From assembly GCA_034509755.1 (NCBI GenBank), contig CM067551.1, positions 11,528,501-11,592,500 on the forward strand: a stretch of 64,000 nt of DNA, written 5' to 3'. The DNA is from Anisodus tanguticus. Taxonomy: Eukaryota > Streptophyta > Magnoliopsida > Solanales > Solanaceae. The notes below the pieces were generated by a model. It was not told the DNA's origin and did not search any database. It was given only the letters and a program-made list of their open reading frames with translations. A program made the position numbers and the translations under genes. This document shows positions 49,801 through 61,543 of this stretch, one piece after another (the first letter of the stretch is position 1; every line of letters starts with the position of its first letter).

Positions 49801-52800
49801 TACCTTGCTTACATTGCAGGCTGCTTTAAAGACTATTGGTGAAGAGGATAAATACTTTTCAAGGGTGTCTTTGCGGTAAGATTGTGCTTTGGTTTTCCTA
49901 ATATTTAAAATGTGTGTAACAGTTTATGTCACATTTACTTTTCCTAATGTTAGGATGCCGTCATTTGGAATCGCTTTGAAACCCTCACCAATTGATCTGC
50001 CCAAGGTAAAAGTGAATAAAGATGGAGACTCGGTGGGGCACACAGATGCTTCTTTGGAGGTGTCCCTTGATGGATGGGATGGCATTTCCCTTGAATATTC
50101 TATTGACTGGCCATTGCAGCTGTTTGTTACGCCGGAAGTTCTATCCAAGTAATGTTTACAGCTGCCATGAAATCTACAGTCTCTTCAAATCCAAATTGTG
50201 AACGTAGAAGAGGAAATCTTTTTCTCTTATTTGAAATAGTTTTGGGTATATGGTTTTTCTAATGGCATAATGTCTTCGCTGACCGCCCAGAATATCTTCA
50301 TTAGTAACAACCCACCAGAATAAAATGAGGATATGAACAAGAACGATATATGGACGTTGTTGGCCAAAAATTTAGCAACTATACTTTTTTATTAATTACT
50401 ATTTTGCTTTAGGTATCAAAGGATATTCCAGTATCTGCTCCGTCTTAAGAGGACACAAATGGAGTTGGAAAAATCATGGGCTTTTGCTATGCATCAAGAT
50501 CATATTGACTTTGCTAAACATCGAAATGACACTAGAAAGTCGTCTGTGTCCCAGCATCAAAGGCAACGCCTTAGACCAATGTGGCATGTTAGAGAGCACA
50601 TGGCCTTCTTGATCAGAAATCTTCAGTTCTATATTCAGGTAATTTCCTGTAAGATATCTGTGTGCATTTTGTAAGTTATCTTTGCTTAATAGATGATCCA
50701 ACTTTCTTGAACCAAATGCTTGTTAAGTGTAATAGATTTAATACTAAAAGGCTCTTCTTTGAGTGATAAATTTTATGATATTGTAAACTAATCAGGTGGT
50801 GCAGAAAATAGACTCTTGAAGCGCAGAGCCGGGCTTATTTCATGAACGTGCATGGGATTGAATATTGACTTTCACATGCCCTGTCCTATAGTAAAGAATT
50901 TTGATACCATCTAGCTTGCAGAAAGCATGTCTGAGGTTGATAGTTCCTACATATGATATGAAAACATTTCTTCAACATAAATCTGAAACAACTTCACTAA
51001 TTTATATGACAGAACATGTCATAGTCCATCACCAATAAATTTGTGATTCCATTTCTTAAGTCGCTAGTTGATGAAGCAAACATAAAAGGTTCTCTGTTAG
51101 ACAACCTTGAAAGTCTTATTTCTTCATTGTCTTCCACGATAATGACTTTGCAAAAACGTAGATAAACAAATTTCATTTTCCAGGTGGATGTGATAGAATC
51201 TCAGTGGAACGTTTTGCAATCTCATATTCAGAATTCTCATGATTTTACGGAACTTGTGGGCTTTCATCAAGAGTAAGTAACTGAACATTTCGATGTGTAT
51301 TACTATTATGCTGCCTGTAACTATTGAATAGTTATTGCAACTGCTGCTATTAGTGCCTTTCAGAATTTAAAATTTGTGTGATTTAGTGAATGTTTAATCT
51401 TCCTAGTTCCGCTTTATGATTCTTAGATTCTTTTTTATGTGTATATTGTCAATGATTATCACTACTAATTAGTTGTTGAAACATGAATCTGTATTGCCAT
51501 CATATTGTTAATGAAATGGAGCAACTTGGAACGTGATCAATCATTATGAATCTAAGCTGTAGACTTGTAGTTTACTCTTTTTTATCTCTGGAACATTCTA
51601 TTTCAGATATAGGTTCTGTCCGTTTTTGAACTACTTTTTGCAATGTGAAGACCGTTGCATAACGACTGTCAGGCATTCTCTTGTCTTCCCATTCCTCTAG
51701 TTCTCATTTCGCGCATCCGCTTTGCGCTCTTGGCCTAAAAACATCAAAGAGGAATCGAACCTCTTCCAGTTCTGTGATAACTCTAATCCATGTGATGTCC
51801 GCCACCCTTCCCGTCCTCCTTCCTCCTTTAGTTTAACTGTAACGGCCGCAGACACAGGAAGCAGTTCCTCTATGGGAAATTGGAAATGTTGAAGTTGGCT
51901 GTCGCTTATAAATAGGAAGATAAGGTGTTAGCGTAAGTTTTCACACAGAACAAGCATAAGCAAATTTTTATCTGCCATATAAGTTAAGAAGTGTATCAAG
52001 AATTTTATTGTGTATATTGGTAACTTGTTTGTTGTCCTGAGAGACGAAATACTGCACCTCAAGTTCTCATAATGGCAAGATTACTATATAGTTGCTACTC
52101 ATTTCTTGTGATTGCTGCGCTTCTTTGATATAAAAGTTTGATGGACATTGGTTTCTTTTCAGATACTTGACTGCGCTGATTTCACAATCTTTCTTAGACA
52201 TCGGTTCTGTCTCAAGAATTCTGGATGGAATAATGAAACTATGCTTGCAGTTCTGTTGGAAGATCGAAAACGACGAAAGCAATAAAAGTACTATTGAGCT
52301 GGAGCACATAGCTGAGGTACTATTGAGTTGATCTATGCGTCTAGTGTTTTCATTTTCTAATGATAACCAAGAATAACATGTTCAGAGAATGATTGATGCC
52401 TGGTCATTCAAAATCATTATTAAGAAGCAAAAATCTCCCACACAAATTGGTCAAAACACTTGGGCCTTCGTTCGCCACCTTTGATGTCCTTCATGTAAAT
52501 ATACTCTTTAATAGAAGCCAAGGCATCCTTTCATTGATGTTTTCTGTCGCCTGTGTCGTTCTCCAGCTTCTACTACTTGATTAGCCTCAACCTATCTGAC
52601 CAATGAGTGCTGACAAAGAGGTGGTGGAACCTTATTTAAGTTGTGATCAAAATTACTTGTATGATACAAATTATATCATGACAGATAAATTTGTTATCTG
52701 CACTAGATTTTCTGTGGCTTTTGTTCATTCAAGAATGTATTACTTGTGGACGATGAAATCTTATTTTACTTCAGTACTTGAATTTGATCTTCTTCTTTTT

Positions 52801-53158
52801 TCTATGGTCCACGATCACTATTTTGAATTGTTTATTCTATTTATTGTGGATCGGTTCCGCTGCACTAATTCTTATTTTTATGATTTTTCAGGAGTTCAAC
52901 AAAAAATCAAACTCCCTATACACAATACTCCGGAGTAGCAGGCTTGCTGGGAGCCAGAGAGCCCCGTTCCTCAGACAATTTCTTTTGAGACTCAATTTCA
53001 ATTCCTTCTTTGAGGTAAATCTCTTGCGAAGTTACGTGGAAACTTCATATTTCATTTGCTTATTTTATTATATTACTTTTTAAATTTGTCAACAGGCAAC
53101 TGCAAGAGGGGTGCTCAATGTTGTCAGACCTCGCCCACCCGTATCTGTTCTACAGTGA
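37810..53158 (+). CDS. GCP4: Gamma-tubulin complex component 4 (GCP4)
   Basis: Exons: 37810-37985, 39963-40254, 40788-40924, 41923-42021, 42430-42547, 47892-48161, 48346-48426, 48498-48581, 49300-49386, 49820-49875, 49954-50148, 50413-50638, 51184-51272, 52163-52316, 52892-53014, 53096-53158. All junctions keep frame, giving 749 residues, the usual plant GCP4 size. It starts MLHELLLALLGYTGDLI, the conserved N-terminus; an in-frame upstream ATG at 37564 is rejected as leader. Landmarks are GFYYRELDRFAAKSRNLSW, HKRCHCGVPELQTC, ADLNGHLKALKDYFLLEKG, MWHVREHMAFLIRNLQFY and the C-terminal LNFNSFFEATARGVLNVV. The protein joins the gamma-tubulin ring complex that nucleates microtubules. Intron 1 (2.0 kb) holds three insertions and intron 5 (5.3 kb) a 4-kb LINE. 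The first donor, GTTTGC, is weak. Confidence 0.95.
37994..38221. mobile_element. TA-flanked MITE at the start of GCP4 intron 1
   Basis: TA at 37992-37993 and 38222-38223 flank CTCCCCCGTCTCAATTTAT and, inverted, CTCCCTCTATCCCAATC. It begins nine bases after the exon 1 end. Confidence 0.85.
38315..38673 (+). mobile_element. 5'-truncated RTE LINE tail in GCP4 intron 1
   Basis: A 16-base duplication TCTATTTGGGTAATGT (38299-38314) and TCTATTTGCGTAATGT (38674-38689), one mismatch, flanks about 359 bp of LINE 3' untranslated sequence. It ends in a (TTG)n tail after CCACTTGTGGGATTC. It starts GGAGGACACGGGTTAG, matching the 3' UTR of the long LINE (inverted around 44010). Confidence 0.88.
38730..39124. 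mobile_element. PIF/Harbinger-like MITE in GCP4 intron 1
   Basis: TTA at 38727-38729 and 39125-39127 flank GGTTGCGTTTGGTATGAAGG and, inverted, GGGTGTGTTTGGTATGGAGG. It is the uninterrupted relative of 33980-34591. Confidence 0.88.
42592..42831. mobile_element. TA-flanked MITE in GCP4 intron 5
   Basis: TA at 42590-42591 and 42832-42833 flank CTCCCTCCGTCCCAAAC and, inverted, CTCCATTTGTTCCATTT. It starts 45 bases after the exon 5 end. Confidence 0.85.
43554..47639 (-). mobile_element. RTE-type LINE, near full length, in GCP4 intron 5
   Basis: The minus strand carries, in order, a CpG-rich 5' region (about 47600-46750), an endonuclease, a reverse transcriptase, a C-terminal domain and a 3' UTR ending in a TTG-type tail at 43554. 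A candidate 17-base duplication CGGAATGAAAACTAATT (43537-43553) and CGGAATTAAAACTGATT (47640-47656), two mismatches, gives the limits. It is antisense to GCP4. The small elements at 38315 and 37305 share its 3' end. Confidence 0.85.
44064..46738 (-). pseudogene. LINE endonuclease-reverse transcriptase, broken
   Basis: From 46738 downward the reading is an apurinic-type endonuclease (LRIGSWNIGTLMGKS, VACVQETKWVG, then IISAYAPHAG, FVGGDFNGH, TQIDFLLL). Next comes the RT N-terminal part (KNKGDIQSCNNYRDIKL, GFMTGRSTTEAIHL, MIFIDFEKAYDKVP). At about 44700 it jumps straight to the TKTEYLECKFN segment, so the catalytic FADD block is absent. A C-terminal part (VVVRPTILYGAECGSVK) ends near 44064. Several stops and frameshifts occur. 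It would have nicked target DNA and copied its RNA; this copy cannot. Confidence 0.88.
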
Positions 53159-53237
53159 TAATTTATTCTTTTTAAAGCCACCCAATGTAATTTGCTGTAA
53201 GGTTTGCGCGTCTGTCTTTTTTCTTTTGTGTGTGTGT

Positions 53238-53259
53238 GGGGGTGGGGGTGGGGGTGGGG
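53238..53259 (+). repeat. G-quadruplex motif in GCP4 3' UTR
   Basis: Four G-runs of 5, 5, 5 and 4, separated by single T, lie 80 bases after the GCP4 stop on the sense strand. They are preceded by a GT run. The one-base loops predict a very stable quadruplex in the RNA. Confidence 0.85.
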
Positions 53260-54234
53260 TGCTGTTACCTGCACTTGTAAGTGAACAATTTTAGAATTGA
53301 GGTATAGTTGATTGAGTATTCGAACAATTATAATAAGCACTATAGTAAGGGCATCTGGCACCTTTCCCTTTTATCCCTTGCAGTTCTGTTCTCAACTTTG
53401 ACAGTGTATGTACAATGCAATAGGAGTGAGTATCCTTGTGCGGTTCAACGATTAGTTTTTCACTGAAAGGGTTAGGTTTGCAAAAGCTGACAATTGCAAA
53501 TATCTAAGGGCCTTTTACCGCCAGATGGGAGTGAAATAGTCTACATGCACATATAGCAAGATCGATGCTGCTGGTGCCATCTTACTTTTCATGTCTTTTT
53601 GTTGTTTCAAACATAGTGGTTATGTGATGAATGTGTGTTCTTATTGTTAATCATGTGGTATCAAGCTTTTAAACCTTTAGATAAGTCAAATGATGGGTCA
53701 AGACTATGTTGTTCATTGGAAATCGAAGAGAGGAGAATTACATCGAATAATTAATTTCGATTCTCCAAAAAAAAAGTTTTTTGTGTAATATACCACGTTG
53801 AAACCTCCCATGGTCAATACTCATTTGCACCTCGAAAGGGTCCTCCTTGTGATGCTATGTACGTTTATTCGAAGTGGTAGGGTAAATTTAAACTCAAAAC
53901 ATAGGATTATGTTGTATCAGATTTTTATTTTGATCTGAGTTCACCATTCTTCCGTCATATATGTACTAAATTTTACCGTTACGCCAGAATAAAAGGTCCC
54001 TCAGCATTCAGAACTACCGAGTGGGGTTCATTTTGAAGTCAAACTCCCAAAAGAAAAATATTTTACTTTCTGGTTTTGATTTGAAAAAAGTTTATTAGCC
54101 AACGACCAGAGAATACAATTTTCAACTCATGGCCTCTACCAACTCCTGCAGGCCCCAACCCAAATTTGTACACAAAATTAGGTAGGAAAATGTAAACAAA
54201 GCTAATCACACTGTAATAAATTGCAGACAACAAC
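53260..54234. other. GCP4 3' flank and spacer
   Basis: A likely rest of the 3' UTR, then intergenic sequence. No gene or boundable element was seen. Confidence 0.4.
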
Positions 54235-54251
54235 CTTATACTCACTATTCT

Positions 54252-54514
54252 TTTTTCGATATTCAGCTTTCCGGCTTACGCCAGACTATTCCTGTAAATA
54301 GTAGTCTCGGTCCCTTAGCACTACTACCAGTAAATCACGGGATGTGCTTGAATGACTAGGGTTTGAGAACAAAGCAACTAATATCACCTATAAGGTCCTA
54401 CCTCAGACTCAGAAGAGAGCAAATTGCTCCTACCAGGATTCGAACTCACGCTGCAAGTCTCCAGCTGGATTTTAAGTTTCCCTCCTTAGTCATCCAGCTA
54501 TGCCCGGGCGACAA
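54252..54514 (-). mobile_element. tRNA-derived SINE
   Basis: A perfect 17-base target duplication CTTATACTCACTATTCT (54235-54251 and 54515-54531) flanks the element. On the minus strand it starts CGCCCGGGCATAGCTGG with an A-box-like ATAGCTGGATGACTAAGG. It has a B box GAGTTCGAATCCT (54447-54435) and ends in an A-run. No coding content. Confidence 0.85.
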
Positions 54515-54531
54515 CTTATACTCACTATTCT

Positions 54532-55103
54532 ACTCCTACGAGGAGTGTGGTGAGGTGGTTTGAATTTTTCTATATTAATCAGAATTTTCAGAGTTTAAGA
54601 TTAAAAGTTTATTTTTCAATAGAACGAGCTTATCCTAATAAATCTACTGGCCATTCAAATCCGACAAGCTAAGGGCGACCGAGTTGGTTTAACAAGTTGT
54701 TTCCCATATCCCCGGCCAACAACCTTTTCAATCTGAATTTGTCGTACGGGATTTGCCTAATGCGATTTATTCTCTTATGTGATTAGTGGGTTATTGCGCT
54801 AGGAGTTGGGTTTACTTAGAGCCGGCTGCGAGTTCCCTAATTTAAAGATTAGACAAGCTAATAAATTTTGAGTATCCAATAATTAGAGTGAAATAAGCTT
54901 CCACCAACCTCTAAATAGACTCACACACCTAACACGGCAAAGAGGCAAAATAAACATCATATATTGATAATACAAGAATATACCACACCAACTTTATCAA
55001 ATTCTTTGGAGGCCCTAAAGCCTTCACTTATCATCATCATCTCCATCTTCTTCTTCTTCCTCCTCTTACTGTTACCAATTTTATACATTTTGTCACCTTA
55101 AAA
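54532..55103. other. PHR2 upstream region
   Basis: The proximal part (about 55020-55103) is TC-rich (CATCATCATCTCC, CTTCTTCTTCTTCC), typical of a plant leader. No TATA box is obvious. Confidence 0.35.
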
Positions 55104-58100
55104 ATGGATCCCAAGAATCAATCTTCAGACAACCTAGAAAACCAAACACCTCATCAAGAAGAAGAACAACAACCAACTTTACCCATAGCTTCAATTTCAC
55201 TTGCTCTATCCACTATCCTTCCTACCCATTTCCTCACACCCCCAAAAATCTACAAACCCAACAAAGTGAAAATCCCAACTCAAATTTCATCTCTTTCAAA
55301 TCTAACCCTCTCATCATCATCTCTCCTACCCACAAAACCCAACTTCAAATCCACCATTTCTTCAAACCCTTTACAAAATACTCTCACTTTAAACCCTCTT
55401 CGCCCTAACGAACCTTCTAATGCTGCTGGAATTCGACGAGCATCCATCGTTTGGTTCCGTAACGATCTACGTGTCCACGATAACGAGTGCTTAAATGCGG
55501 CCCATAATGAATCCATGTCGGTTTTACCCGTTTACTGTTTTGACCCGAGAGATTACGGGAAATCCTCATCTGGGTTTGATAAAACTGGGCCGTATAGGGC
55601 CTCTTTCCTAATTGAATCGGTTTCGGATCTTAGGAAGAATTTACAAGCAAGAGGGTCAGATCTTGTTGTTCGAATTGGGAAACCGGAGACTGTGTTGGTG
55701 GAATTAGCGAAAGCTGTTGGAGCTGAAGCAGTGTATGCACATAGAGAAGTTTCACATGATGAGGTTAAAGGGGAAGATAAGATTGAGAGTGTAATGAAAG
55801 ATGAGGGTTTGGAAGTGAAGTATTTTTGGGGTAGTACATTGTACCATGTTGATGATTTGCCTTTTAAGTTGGAGGAAATGCCGACGAATTACGGAGGGTT
55901 TAGGGAGAAAGTGCAGGGGTTAGAGGTGAGGAAGACAATTGAAGCATTGGATCAGTTGAAGGGATTGCCTGCTAGAGGTGATGTTGAACCTGGAGAGATT
56001 CCTTCTTTGGTTGATTTGGGACTTAATCCTAGTGCCACCATCGGTCAGGTATTTTTTTGTTTGATTTTTAGTTTCACATTGTTAGTAGAAAATGTAGATG
56101 TAAGATAGATTATTGAGTATTGGAGTGAAAATAGTTTGATATCAGTGTCTAGAAATGTAGAGAACCTTTGGTGTTAGAGAACTTCTAAGTTGACTGAAAG
56201 GACAAACTTTTGAGTATTGGAACGGAACGGGTACAAATGTGGTATAACGGGTCAGTGTTATCAAAAGTGAAAAGCGGAAAAGAGCTCTAAGGTCCTTTGG
56301 GCCTTAAGCGCAAAGTGCAAATAAACCGTGTCTTTAATGAAAAAAGACGCGAATGGAGAAAAAAATACAAATATTTATGTCCAGTCCAAGACTAATAATA
56401 ATAATCATGAATAACAAATATATTGACAAAGAAATTGTAAAAAAAAAAAAAAAAAAGAACGATGTAGTGAAATATCAATTGTTTCGTATCGCCTCTTCAG
56501 GAGACACTCATTGGCAAGAAAAAATATGTCTTAGAGCCTTAATGACTACATTGAAGCACACATTAAGCGACGCGAAGCACTCAACATTTTTTCGCCTCGC
56601 TTCAGGGATTAAGCGCGCCTTTGATAACACTGTAATGGATAATAGGGACTCATATAGTTGAACCCAACTAGTTTGATTCTTTAGTTTCATGTTGCTTTTT
56701 GTTTCTTAGCTACTTCATTTTAAGTGATAGAGATGATCAAGATTCTATTTTTACAACAGAATGGAAGTGATTCAAGTCAGAAATATTTGATTGCTTAATC
56801 CAATGGTTCTCTTGTAAGTGTATTGTGAACTTTATAAGATAACACCCCATGTTTATGTAGGCTTGGTGCTTGGTATTTGAACTTCAGTAAGTTAAATGAC
56901 CCTTGCTAGTGCTCCTCCTCCTGCTAATGCTAGTGCAACTTTGAAAGTTGGTAAATATCCAATCTTGGTTGGCCTTTCACCCCTAGCCACAAGTCATCCC
57001 CGTATTTTGCCACATACGTGGGCTACTTGTAGTGTTCTTCTATGGAGTAGTTCTGTGTACTGAATTATCAAGCTCATAGCTTTGACAATTTTTGGTGATC
57101 ACTATATTAATGAACTTCTTTTTAGGTGGTCACTAGCTAGGATACGACTGACAACACATTAGGCCCGGCCAGTGGGCCGGGCTTGGGTCTGGCGGGCTCG
57201 GGGTCGGGGCGGGACGGGCGGGCTAAGGGGGGGGGCGGGTCTGGCGGGACTTGCTCCAGTCCCGTCCCGATCCCGATCCCGTCGGAATCGGGTCGTGGCG
57301 GGTTCCGGCGGATTTTCCTTCTTTTTTTTTTAATAACATATGTATAAAAAAAAACTCAATAAACAAGACAAGATAGTGTAATAAAAACATCTCAAGGTTG
57401 TTTTTGTGCCTCTTATATTATTTAATAGACATGATTTTTTTGTAATACAAATACAATTGTCTAAATTGCAACTTTGTGGTGTTGTCCAAAAGTTGCAAAT
57501 TACATAATAAAATTGCAATTAAAAAATTACATTCTCAAAAAACCTGTTCTAATTGCTTGATAATTTCCTGTGGTTCTTCGGTTGGAATTGGTATTTGTTG
57601 GTCAAATTGATCCATGTCGCTTCCACTACCTTCGGATAAGATTTTGTTGTAGTTTTCGTCTTCTTCTTCGTTGATCTCCGGTTGACCGCACCTTCTCCGC
57701 TCCGCTCGTATCCAATCTCTGAATAATACTGCAATTTCCAAGCTGTCTCCGGCTAATGAGTGTCTCGTGGTCTCCTATTTGATATCTACCGACGAAAAAA
57801 AGCGCTTTCGTACGCAACGCGATTGATGACGCTTGAATGTTCAAAACATCTCGGGCCATCATTGAAAGTGTCGGAAAGGTCTTCTCATTCCCCATTCAGT
57901 ATTTCAGCAAGTCTTTATGTTCATTTTCATTGATAACTTATTGGTACGGTACATAACCCTGCAAAACAAAAATATCCAACTCGCTAATTTGGTTAGTAGA
58001 GGTACGGCCGCACATTCTATTTCTGAGGCTTTCAATACTAGCCGCGAAACAGCATGTCTTTTGTGAGGTTGTGTTGAAGATGAAGAAGATGGTATGGAAA

Positions 58101-61100
58101 CCGGTAAGTTACTAGCATTTTCTTGTTGCTAAAACCTATATATTTTTTTGCATTAGTCTTCTACGCTAGACAACACTTCTTCTTTAGTTTGTTCAATAGG
58201 TGGTGGGTGATTTAGATTTTTGGGACTTGGAGGTGGTAGTACTTCTATACAATCGTAAATAGTTTCAATTAGTGATTTAGTACCGTCTATTTTAATAGTC
58301 GGATTTAATACAACACCAATAATATAAATAGTGGGAATAGGAATAAATATTTTTTTATTTTGATAAACATTTTTTTAATAGTTGTCATATAAGCTGATTT
58401 TTCCATATATTCACTAAGTAATAAAAATATTAGAGTTATATAAAACAACATAGTTGAAATAGTAGGATAATATATACCGGAAAATTATTTTGTTGCTTGA
58501 AAAAATTTCTCTAAAAATACAATAAGTTCGGAAATTTTTACCCAATCACTATCTACAATCATATTAGCTGGATTTTGATTATGAGAGTTAAAAAATAAAG
58601 TTATAGGTTTTCTATAGTCATAAACAACAAGTAGTTGCTCGTATAAAGAATTTCACCTAGTGGATACTTCTTCTGGATTTTTCCATAAGGTAGTCCACAA
58701 TCGTGACAATTTTTTATATTCTTTTCTTCGTTGTACTCTATTACTTTTAAAAATAAAGTTTATAGCAAATTGTATTTTACTAAGAATGTCTTGAAAAAGT
58801 GATAGATCATCCTTTACAATTAAGTTATATATATGGCACGCGCATTTTATATGAAAATGATCTGGAAAAGATGAAGTTAAACTATTTTTTAAAATTTTAA
58901 TAGCGTAATTGTTAGAAGAAGCGTTATCTAATGTAATAGTCATAATTTTATCGGTTATTCCATAATAATGGCACACTTGATAAATATTATCTGCAATAAA
59001 AGTATCAGTGTGCCTATCATCTATATATCTATACGCTAAGATACGTTTTTGCATAGACCATTTATAATCTATCCAATGACAAGTTACCATTAAATAATCA
59101 TGGTCGTTAGTACTACGATCTATATCAGACGTGATAGCCATTAAAATGATATAATGAATAACGTAAATATTGTTGATATTCATGTGCGAATTTAAATACA
59201 TCTCTTTTAACAGTTGATCTAGAAAAATCGTTAAAAGCAGGATTAAATATATCTCTAATGTAATAAATAAAACCGGGGATGAAGGAAATGAAAAAGGCAA
59301 ACCCTCCACATCAACTAATTTTGATATTGCTTCCCTATCTCTATGTTTATTGTATTTAGGGCCTACAATTCCCCCGTCATAGGGTTAATTTGACCCTGTA
59401 CTTGGTCTGGGACAGTATCAGTATGTGAATCTTGTCCCGATGGAGCGGGCCTTTGCGCACCTCGTTTTGAAGCTTGGTATTGGGCATATCTAGCTGGATG
59501 AACACTTACTACGTGTCTAATTAAACCCCCCGTCCCACCGTGACCTTTTTCAGTTTTAAATTTTAAAACATTTTTACAAATTTTACATATAGCTACTTGA
59601 TTCTCTACGTCCCTATAAAAAAATGTCCATGCATCTGATTTTAATAGTCGTTTTGCTGGACCTCGTCTCATACTAGGGGGAATATGAGGCATTTCAGTTG
59701 AAGGTGCACTAGTGGGTGTGTTGTCATCAACATTAGTGGGTGTATCATCTAGATCATCGTCTAAATTAAAGTCTTCTTGAGTCCCAGAAAATAGCTCCTC
59801 GTCTAAATCTAATGTTATTGTAGGAAAATGTTGAGTATCAACAAAATCATCCTGTGTAGGAATAAGATGACTAGAAGAAGTACCCTTGCCCTGGTTGCCC
59901 CTACTAGAAGAAGCATCCTTACCCTTAAACATATCATACCTCTTAATCCTTTCATTTTAATTATGATAATAAATAATTAAAGATTATAAATTTTAGTGCG
60001 CTAAATAAAATAAACAGACAATAATAATTTAATGAAGGAACGAATGTACCAAACGCCGACTTAACGTCGACGTGTAATCGAGGGGTTGAAAATTGAAACT
60101 TTGCTCGATGGAAGATCCTCAAGCTAGTTGCCAACTTCACTTCCAATTTCCAAATGAATAAATAAAATTGAATATTTAGTAAACAATGTAGACTTGTAGA
60201 GAGATATATTGAGATATTAGAGAGATTGTAGGAAGATTTGTGAGAAAGATGAAGAGAAAATGAGTTATTTATAGTTGAAAAATTGGGTTAAAGTGTAAAT
60301 ATAATAACTTATGGGTTAAAAATAAATATTAAGGGGTAGGGGGGTTGAGTGAGGGGGGAGGCCTAAAATGGCCGTTGGCCAACGGCCAAAATCTAAAATG
60401 GTCGTTGGTGCAACGGCCATATTTGCAAAGGGGGGACTAGGGGCGGGATCGGGACGGGTCGTGACGAGACATTGTCCCGTCCCGGTTCGAGTCCCGCTAC
60501 CGATTTTTTTTTTTTTTTTTTACTAAGCGGGGCTGGGGCGGGGTTGGGGCGGGCTCGGGACGGGGTCGGGCCGTCCCGGCCCACTGGCCAGCCTTACAAC
60601 ACACCATATTTTTCTATTCAGCTAGAATAGACCAAGCAACCTTTATTTGCTAGCTTGAAATGGGAGTGAATTTCTTTTAGTCAAGTTTGGAGGTTGCTTT
60701 TTAAGTAGTCCTACATGCACCGAGCATAATCCCTTAAGAACTGTTGCATGATTTTCATCGGCTTGAATTTGTAATTTCCATACTGTATTTAAACTTTGGA
60801 ACTGTAAGTTGTTTAACATCACGAACTATTTGAATAAAGTTGATTTGTTTCAGTTACTTTGCAAACTATGGCAATCATAAACATTTCTTGAACATTTGCA
60901 TTTGCCCCTGATTTAGAATGGAAAACAAGCTGCAAATGCTTCCCTTGTGGGAGGAGAGAATGAAGCACTGCAGAGACTTAGAAAATTTGCAGCCGAATGC
61001 CAGGCCCAACCCAATAAGGAAAACAAAGATGGCACTACTGACAGCATATATGGTGCAAACTTTTCTTGCAAAATATCTCCTTGGCTCGCTATGGGATGTC

Positions 61101-61543
61101 TCTCTCCCCGTTCCATGTTTGATGAATTGAAGAAGTCCACTTCAAGGTAATGTTTGATCAATAGTTTATTTCTTATCCTGATACTAATGCCTGTGAGACC
61201 GGTCTTACTGGTTAACGCTTCATTGGTATTTTGTGCTGCAGAACGATTTCTGCTGCCTCTGGTAAGAAAGATGGTGGTAGTGGCACTGGGCTGAACTGGC
61301 TTATGTATGAGCTGTTATGGAGAGATTTTTTCAGGTAATTTAGCCTTGGCTCTTATGAGCTTGGAGCTAGTTTCACTTTTATTCAGTGTCATTCTGAATC
61401 TTATTGAGCTTCTAACACATATTATACTGTTCTTTTGATAACGTTTTGTTCTCTGAACTGCCAGATTCATCACCAAGAAATATAGTGAAGCAAAGCAAAA
61501 TAGTGCTGCTCCAGTAACTGCTTGTGTAGGATCTGCTGCTTAA
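55104..61543 (+). CDS. PHR2: PHR2-like photolyase/blue-light receptor
   Basis: The exons are 55104-56048, 60917-61146, 61242-61334 and 61465-61543, giving 448 residues, close to the recalled length of Arabidopsis PHR2 (about 447). Residues 1-110 are Ser/Pro/Thr-rich and may include an organelle-targeting part. The photolyase N-terminal domain starts at ASIVWFRNDLRVHDNECL (about 113-130), with VLPVYCFDPRDYG and VYAHREVSHDE. Part of the FAD-binding domain follows: FSCKISPWLAMGCLSPRSMF and LNWLMYELLWRDFFRF. The protein ends soon after, so the second half of the FAD domain seen in CRY-DASH is absent, as is normal for PHR2. Whether PHR2 repairs DNA is unsettled. Intron 1 (4.9 kb) holds a MITE and hAT copy 2. 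Confidence 0.93.
56253..56632. mobile_element. MITE with CAGTGTTATCAAA ends in PHR2 intron 1
   Basis: The left end CAGTGTTATCAAAAG and the right end, inverted, CAGTGTTATCAAAGGCGCG form the terminal repeat. Subterminal AAGCG/GCGCTT-type words occur on both sides. No clear target duplication could be read. Confidence 0.7.
57535..59950 (-). pseudogene. hAT transposase relic of copy 2
   Basis: The main frame begins at 59932. A five-base insertion, compared with copy 1, puts the first ATG out of frame. The BED finger is intact here: CKIC followed by GLIRHVVSVHP. A second frame (59309-58653) has YLMVTCHWIDYKWSMQKR, TLDNASSNNYAI and KCACHIYNLIVKD. The C-terminal FPTLSMMARDVLNIQ is at 57895-57830 or so. 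Frame breaks and stops lie between these parts. Confidence 0.85.
60266..60274 (-). promoter_or_regulatory. TATA box of hAT copy 2
   Basis: CTATAAATA on the minus strand, at the same position relative to the transposase start as in copy 1. Confidence 0.6.

Larger units (their letters stand above)
57160..60596 (-). mobile_element. hAT transposon copy 2 in PHR2 intron 1
   Basis: The ends TAGGCCCGGCCAGTGGGCC and, inverted, TAAGGCTGGCCAGTGGGCC are flanked by CAACACAT (57152-57159) and CAACACAC (60597-60604), an 8-bp duplication with one mismatch. GC-rich arms match copy 1. The transposase relic runs antisense to PHR2. Confidence 0.93.

Noticed and set aside
55104..61543. CRY-DASH (CRY3) identity for the photolyase gene
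   Set aside because: The total length, the early end after the WRDFFRF block and the recalled overall sequence fit PHR2; CRY-DASH proteins are well over 500 residues.
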